NCBI GenBank assembly: GCA_022818135.1
Contig: JAFMSR010000002.1
Location: 43,708,699 to 43,772,698, forward strand
From: Saxidomus purpurata
Taxonomy: Eukaryota > Mollusca > Bivalvia > Venerida > Veneridae
Reading direction: 5' to 3'
DNA: 64,000 nucleotides
Shown: positions 29,301 through 38,300 of the stretch, one piece after another
How positions within the stretch are numbered: the stretch's first letter is position 1
How the letters are laid out: every line of letters begins with the position of its first letter
The notes under the pieces: generated by a model
Databases searched by the model: none
What the model was told of the DNA's origin: nothing
Seen by the model: only the letters and a program-made list of their open reading frames with translations
Made by a program: the position numbers and the translations under genes

Positions 29301-32300
29301 CAAACATTCAGTTTCAAAGCAATATCTCGAAGGGTTAAGTTAATAAGTGGATTTTACCCATATTCAATGTATTTTTTAAGTCAAAATGGAGCATAATTCT
29401 GTCAAAAACCTTGACAGAGTTATGTACTCTTGTCTGTAGATGGAGGTTATGATGGTAAACAAGTATGGTAAGTTTAAAAGCCATACCTCTAATAGTTTTG
29501 AAATATAGTGGGGTGGTACAAAAACCTTAACCAAAATGTACAACGCGGACACCGACGCCGAGGCGAGTAGGATAGCTCCCCTTTTCTTCGAAAAGTCGAG
29601 CTAACAAAAACTAGGCCTAAGGTCACGGCCAACCTGGGCCAAAGTTAAAATCTACATTCAAAACGGTACACATGGTTCAAAAATCATTGCTTAGGCTTCA
29701 AAAACAGGAAAGTAGTTCAGTAGGTCAAGGTCAGTCAATGTCGAAAGTTGAAATCTACAGGCAAATCGTATACATGGTCCAAATTACATTGATACACAGA
29801 ATGTAAGTCAGTAAGACAAGGTCAGCCCAGGTCAAAATTGAAATATGCTTGAAGAACTATCCACAAAGTTCAAAGCAGAAGCTTGAAAACAAGAATGCAT
29901 GTCAGTAAAGTGAAGTGACCCCAGGCCAGGGCCAACTTGGACACACAATGGGTATGATTCGAGCAATCTTGGAACAGGACCACTACGCAATGCTACAAGC
30001 CAAATATCTAAGCTGGGCCTTGTGATCTGAGACAAGAAGATTTTGAAGGGGAGTGGTGATGTAGATGTTAATGTGTCTGCCACTCATCCCGGAGGTTGCG
30101 GGTTCAAGCCCCACAGGGGTCATGTATGACAACAGTACTGGTTTTCCAGGTAGCGGACACGAGAGTGACTCTATAAGCTTCAAGCTCTCTTCCCTAAATA
30201 CTTCGCTATAAATTTGACAGATGCCATTTTCGTTGGTTGCGAGATTTTCGTTCAGTTGCATTACCCTTCAAATACCCCTCGTACAACAAAACCATTATGC
30301 ATCACCAACTGATTGCTCTTACTGAAATGGTTTGCTAATGTGTTCAACATTAAATGTAGTCATAACGTTAGAGATCATTAGAAACTGCCTGTCTTTATGT
30401 TGTTATTAAGATACACAATAAAAACCAATAAAAATTAAAGAGCAATGTAATTTTGACTTCGAATAGTAACATCATAATAAGTTTTTTATATACTAATATA
30501 TTTCATCTTGATCACGAAAATAGTTAGAGATATTGTATTGCGATACATCTAGGATGATGTATGGTGATATTGCCTTGCAATACATCTAGAATGATGTATG
30601 GTGATATTGCCTTGCGATACATCTAGGATGATGTATGGTGATATTGCCTTGCGATACATCTAGGATGATGTATGGTGATATAGCCTTGCGATACATCTAG
30701 GATGATGTATGGTGATATTGCCTTGCGATACATCTAGGATGATGTATGGTGATATTGTCTTGCGATACATCTAGGATGCTGTAGGGTGATATTGCCTTGC
30801 GATACATCTAGGATGTATGGTGATATTGCCTTGCGATACATCTAGGATATTGTGTGGTGATATTGCCTTGCAATACATCTAGGATGCTGAATGGTGGTAT
30901 TGCCTTGCGATACATCTAGGATGTATGGTGATATTGCCTTGCGATACATCTAGGATAATGTGTGGTGATATTGCCTTGCGATACATCTAGAATAATGTGT
31001 GGTGATATTGCCTTGCAATACATCTAGGATAATGTATGGTGATATTGTATTGCGATATACATCTAGGATGATGTATGGTGATATTGCCTTGCGATACATC
31101 TAGGATGCTGTATGGCGATATTGTATTGTGATACATCTAGGATAATGTATGGTGATATTGCTTTGCGATACATCTATCAGAGCCCCATTACAAACTCACA
31201 AAGTAGAGATAATAATTGGGAATAACAAATATTATCTTATAGTTACCCTGTTTCTGTTTCAAGTAGTCCATCCTTGTCTGGTGCTTATCCTCAGTTTTAC
31301 TCAACAAGTCAACTTGATCTTTAAAGTTTTTCAGTTTTTCATTGATTTCACTCACATTGTCCTCTAATGCCTTTAGTCTCTGAAACAATTTTGTTAAAAA
31401 TTCTCAATACACTGAGTAAATGACTGTATTTTAATTTCCTGCTCAAACTTAAAATACGTAAATACATCTTCTTTTATCATTCTATTTTCTTGCACTCACC
31501 TTGAACTAGATGCAATGACATTCGTTTATTTAGACTTATTGTTCTAGAATTGAAGCTAATGTAAGTGTATTTCTTATTAGCTCACCTGGCTTTGCCAGGG
31601 TGAGCTTTTCTAATGGATGATTGTCCGTCGTCCGTCAACATTTTGATTCAAACGACGTCTCCTCTGAAACCACTGGGCTAATGTTGATGAAACTATGCAG
31701 GGATGTTCCTTGCATGATGCTCTACCAAAATTGTTCAACGAACTCCATTCCATGCAGAACTCTGGTTGCTATGGCAAAAAATAGGAAAAACTTTAAAAAT
31801 CTTCTTCTCTGAAACCACAAGGCCTAGATCTTAAGATATTTGGCATGTAGCATTGTCTAGTGGACCTCTACTAAGATTGCTCAAATTATGACCCCCGAAT
31901 CAAAATTGACCCTGTCTGGAGGGTCACTTGGTTTTACATAGGCTATAATAGGAAAAACTTTAAAAATCTTCTTCTCTGAAACCACAAGGCCTAGAGATAA
32001 GATATTTGGCATGTAGAAATGCAAAGTGGATCTCTACTAAGATTGTTCAAAACATGACCCCCTGGTCAAAATTAACCCTCCCTGGGAGGTCACTAGGAAT
32101 TAAATAGGCTTATATAGGACAAACTTTAAAAAGCTTCTTTCTTCTCTGAAACCACAAGGCCTAGAGATTAGATATTTGGCATGTAGCATTGCCTAATAGA
32201 CCTCTACTAAGTTTGTTAAAATCATAACCCCTGGGGTCAGCCCGGGGTGGGGGTGGGGTCTCTTGATTTTACATAGGAAAAACTTAAAACGTCTTCTTCG

Positions 32301-35300
32301 CTGAAACTTCATGGCCTAGAACTTAGATATTTAGCATGTAGCATTGCCTTGTGGCTTTTTACCAAGATTGTTCAAATCATGACCCCCGTTTGAAAATTGA
32401 CCCTTCCCGGGGGGGGGGGGGTCACTTGATTTCGTATAGGCTATATAATATAGTGGACCTCTATTCATTATATATATATGTTATTATTGGCAATTGATAT
32501 ACAGGTGAGCGATATAGGGCCATCTTGGTCCTCTTGTTTATTTAAGTCACAAGTTTCGTAAGTTACTGTCGAATTAAATGACGGGATTTAGAAAAAACGT
32601 TAGTCAGCAATGTACATGACAATTACACAGAAGTTTTTTTTTATTAATAGTACACTAAGCCATTGGATAATACTAGAATTGGTAAAATTATACATGTACA
32701 AGTATTTACTTTTAATTTGAATATCATAGCTAGCAATCTTTTCTCTGTCAGTGCATGACCAGCATATTTCATTATTTTTCGGTTTTGAGAATTTTATTCT
32801 CATGCTATAACTTTAATTTTACACAAAGTTCACACAAAGCAATCATACAAAGCAAGGGTTATGTTTCAAACAGTATTATAGTTTATATGGATTTATTTTA
32901 GTTTGATTACAAAGAAAGCTTTCGTAGCTTACTGAATCGCTTTCGAACACTCATAATCTAGATGTCGAGTTTTTCATTGCTGCTACCCATTTACAGCTGG
33001 GTGGACGGAGGCACGTGTGGTATCAGTGTGGTATAAGTGTCTTTGCCAAAGGACAATGATTCGAAACCCGTGACCTCCCGTTCCGGAGTTGAACGCCTTA
33101 ACCACTAATCTATTGAGGTCCACAAACAGTGTTGGTAGCATGCCTATTATTTTGATTCACATTGGCTCAGTGTTTAGATGTTAGTAACGAATCAAAACAA
33201 AACTAAAAAGTACATTGTATTCCAAACAGTGTTATGTATTCCAAACACTGTTTAAAATGTGTACATAGCGAATGTAAGGCTAACGATGAATTCTTCTCAA
33301 TCCTTAGGAAAACTTATACAAAGCGTTAAGTACGAATTAAGGCTGAGCAAAAACTGAAGGCTGCGCGCAGGATAGGTGCCGAGACGCTAACATGTACCTT
33401 ACGGCTGACGTCACCGTTTTGACACTGCGTCGGTTTTATGATGTTTTTGTGCGCCGACTTGCACTTACCTCCTTAAATTAACATGTTATAGAATACAAAT
33501 GGGATTATTAAGATAGTTATATTGTGATCCAGAATGCGGGATTTGATCGAGTCGTGTATCGGATCATACGAGTGCAAAGCACCAGTATAATCTAACCCTG
33601 ACAAGAGCCAATTTAGCATCTAGATCACATTTCTATGACAATGACCCTTTTATTACATACCTTTGGTATTTCAAATGACGTTTAAGCATAAAATAGAAGG
33701 AAAAACTCTTATTAGCGCAAAATAGATGTTGCATGCAACATCACTTATTTGACGTCATTGCATAAACAGACACAACAATCCAATTATAAGCGGTGGACAT
33801 GCAACAACTTTCTATGAACCAACAGGAAACATTATCCGTACAAAAAATTGCAAAATCTGGTGGTGTGGTGATTATATAACATAATGTAACGGAAGTCAGT
33901 TTTTACAAGTACTTGATCCATTAATTTTTTTAATTATGTCGGTGATACATTTTATTGAAAATTCATATCTATCATGATGTTAGGTATACAATAAACATGT
34001 ACAATGCTGATATTTGGCGAGCTGTTTGTTAGTGAATTGATTTGTGATATATACAAATTTCAGTACACTGTGCTTTGTGGTTATTCTTCTGTTACAAAAC
34101 TCCACAAACTTTTGCCAAGCCCGCATGATTATGTTTACTATCTTGCCAACAGCAAACATTCTATCCGGCAGTGTAGTAAAGTACAATGAACTGATTTTAA
34201 CATAGAAGATTCCATAAAATTTAGAACAAAGGAAAATTGATGACAAATAGCTGCCAACTAAAATGAGGAATTAATAAGAAGAGCACTAAACTGTCACAAT
34301 ATACTCCAACCTTTGTTGTGCTAATACCATAAATTCAACGGCATTAAAACAATTGATCAAGGCCAATGACAATTTATAAATCAAAATGACTAGGACATTG
34401 TAAATAGGTTAATCCTACAGCAGTAAATCCTACATCTCTTGGTGGAAACATCCAATTATATAATTAGGAAATAGATTTTTATTTTGAGTGATATACCGGA
34501 TCATATATCACAATTTGGAGTTCAGATGTGTAGTAATCTAATCACGAAGGCCTGAGTGATTAATTACAAAGCCTCTAGCTGAACGACAAATCGTGGTATA
34601 TGATCCGGTATATCACTGAAACGTAAAATATATTTCCATTTTAAGACTTTCATTCAAATAAAAAAAAGTTTGAAGGTGAACTATTAACTGCCCTAACACT
34701 AAGTCGCTGCTTTGAACTAGTCATAAGCATTCAGTGCATTCCGTGAAATGTTGGCTGTTCTTTTTTAATCCTCTATTAAAACACTATCTTTTTTTTGTTG
34801 TTGCTGTTACTCAGATATTGAAAACGATACCGAAAGTGTAGTAAATTTTATTACGATTTGTTTACCTCATTTGACGTTATAGTAGTGCGAATCCAAGCGT
34901 ATTTATGCATGCACAGTCGTAAAATGTTGTTTGTAAATTACGCGGGAGGGAATTTCAACAGCCAAAAACATTTTAGATCGTCTAGAGTGATACACTTTGT
35001 AAGGTATATCACGTTCAAATCTATGGAACGCCAAATCTACATATACTCAAATATTTGAAGAGGTCTTTAAATATTTGGAGAGCTCTTCAAATAATATTAG
35101 AGGTCTCAATTTCAATTAGAGATATCTCCAAATAATTATAGCGCGCAAAAATTGTAATAGAGAGGTCTTTAAATAATTGGAGAGCTCTCCAATTCAATTA
35201 TTGATATCAAAAATTGATTTAAAGCGCGCAATAAATGAATTGAAGACCTCTCCAATTCAATTGAAGATATCAAAAATTAAGGTGTATTTCAGCTGTTTTT

Positions 35301-38300
35301 AAGAGCTCTGTAATTGAATTGAAGAGGTCTCTAATTGATTTGAAGACCTCTGTAATTGTTTTATAGCGCGCTACAAATTAATTTATAGAGGTCTTGAATT
35401 CAATTAGAGACCTCTCTAAATCTGTTTGAGCGCGGTGAAATTCAATTTTAGATATCTTGAAATCGATGTTAATACATGCCAAATCTACATATACTGAAGT
35501 ATTTAAAGAGGTCTTTAAATATTTGGAGAGCTCTGAAAAATATTTGGAGAGGTCTACAAATTAATTAAAGACATCAAAAATTCGCTTGTAGCGCGGTTAA
35601 ATCCATTGATTTAGAGACATCTATAATTCAATTGAAGAGGTCTCCAATTGAATTAGAGACCTCTATAATTGTTTTACAGCACGCAAGAAATGAATTAATG
35701 ATATCAAAAATTTATTTAGAGAGGTCTCTTATTCATTTATACCGCGCTTCAATATAATCCATGTTCAACCTTGAAAAAGAGAGCTCTCAAATAAAACAAT
35801 TGAAGCGCGGTACAATTCAATTATAGACCTCTCAAAATCAATTTTTGATATCATTAATACATTTCTTGCGCGCTATAAAACAATTACAGAGGTCTACAAT
35901 TTAAATGGAGACCTCTTCAATTGAATTATAGATGTCTCCAAATTAATGGATTTAAACCGCGCTACAAACGAATTTTTGATATCAAAAATTGATTTATAGA
36001 CCTCTCCAAATATTTTACAGAGCTCTCCAAATATTTGAAGACCTCTTCAAATAATTGAGTATATGTAAATTTGGTATGAATTCAAGACATCTAAAATTGA
36101 ATTTCACCGTGCTCAAATTGATTTAGAGAGGTCTCTAATTGAATTCAAGACCTCTATAAATTAATTTGTAGCGCGCTATAAAACAATTACAGAAGTCTTC
36201 AAATCAATTAGAGACCTCTTCAATTCAATTACAGAGCTCTTAAAAACAGCTGAAATACACCTTAATTTTTGATATCTTCAATTGAATTGGAGAGGTCTTC
36301 AATTCATTTATTGCGCGCTTTAAATCAATTTTTGATATCAATAATTGAATTGGAGAGCTCTCCAAATATTTAAAGACCTCTTCAAATATTTGAGTATATG
36401 TAGATTTGGCGTTCCATACAAATCATTATTTGTGTGTCAATTGTGTTAGAATGCTTGCTGATGACTGCATGTATATAGTGTTTCAAAGATAGATAGTGGG
36501 CTGTCCTCTTTTTAAGAAATGTCTGGATTCAAGGGAATTTACTCCAGAATTAAACATGAAATCTGAATGGTTATTGAAATTCATGCAAATTAATAGTGTG
36601 ACTCGGTTTGGTGGTGATTAAATAAAAACTGCGTTATCCGCATTCGAAAGCACAGAAACAACAGTTTTAGTGGAATTCAATGGGGTCACTCTAACTTGTG
36701 CAATCCCCGGGCAATCAAGCTTCATTTCAAACTTGGCTGAGATAATATGTCAATCAGCATTTTGACCAGGTTTTGCTGTTGATCCGATAAAACCTATTTG
36801 ATGAGAGAACAGACAGTGATCTGGCTACATCTCGACAATTCAATGACAATTATTTTGGACACAATGTTGCACTTTGGCTAATATTATTGAACTCGGTTGA
36901 GATATCATGCCAAAAAAAGACAAGGTGACAAGGTCTTATGTTGATGTTATAAAATATTTGAAAAGTGACCAAATACAGTAAACTCCATATATATCGACTC
37001 CGGATATAGCGTAACTTCGGATATAACGAACAGTTTTTTATGGCCCGATTTTTACTCTTCTTTGTTTAATGTTAAAATATACGGTAATATCGCACTCCGG
37101 TTATAGGAAACTTCGGATATAAGGAACAATATTTTCTGGCCCAACAATGAAAAATGTACAGTAAAGTAATCGTATATATCGAACTGCAAATATGTTCTGA
37201 AGAGTTAAAAATATCTGTTGTTTTTGCATTTTTCTTTTGCCGTCTGCATCGTATTCTTCATAGCGCACTTGTAGCTATTATTCATAAAGGTAAATCATTA
37301 CACATGTGTAACCTTTTGGTAAACTAGTTAGATGAGAATACAAACATAATTGCTAAGTAGGATATTCAAGTGATAATATTTTACGTATTAAATAGTTGTG
37401 AGCGTTTTTTTAAAGCATGCAGATGTGATGAAATCCCATATCGGGAAAAAACACCTTGTTAAATATTTCAAGTTATGGCAAGTGAGCGAAAATCAGCTTT
37501 TCAATTGTATTGCCAATTAAAACATGAACCGTCTTTTTTATGTTTTATTAATCCTTGCAATTATTTTACATAGGTTTACGGATATAGAAAAGTATAACAG
37601 TAAAGGAGGTAGGAAAATCAAAAGTTGATGGTTAGGATTTTATTACATTTGACTATACAAATACTTGTTCGATATATATTTTAGTTTGATATATATACAT
37701 CGCATATAAGGAACTTGTTCGATATATGGATATAAGGAACTCTGGATATAAGGAACACATTTGATAGGTCGCGAGGAGTTCGTTATAAGCGGAGTTTACT
37801 GTAGTCCTATTTTTTTAAGCAAAATATTGGCCATTTAATGACAGTCAATCTAGAGAACATCGAGTTATTCAGCTGATTATAAATCCTGACAATGTATTAA
37901 GTTGATTTGATAAGAAAATTCTTCAGTTGATCGGGTTTGTGATGACGCCGCTTAAATCGTTGAAGTAAGAGAGCGGACAACATTACTGCACAACGCCAAC
38001 CAAGCCATCAGCTCCGCGACATATGATCACAGAAAACACCTGTGCTCTTGGAACAGGCATATAAGATTTGAATTTAATACCTTATCTTAATACCTACTTT
38101 TTCATGATCTGCAACAGTTGATCGCACTACCCCTACCGCTGTTGTTTTAGCAGTTTCTATTTCTTGTTTCTTTTCCTCTGTCAGATCCCCTATATCTTTT
38201 TCAGCTTCATCTTTTGCTTTTTTTATCGCATAAAGTGTAGTCTGTATCGCTCTGGCCTCTTCCTTTGTTGTAATTACCAATTCGTCTTTCACAATCTGTT

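Noticed and set aside
30541..31170. CRISPR-like regular repeats
   Set aside because: Units are contiguous with no unique spacers, and the context is an animal intron. It is a minisatellite.
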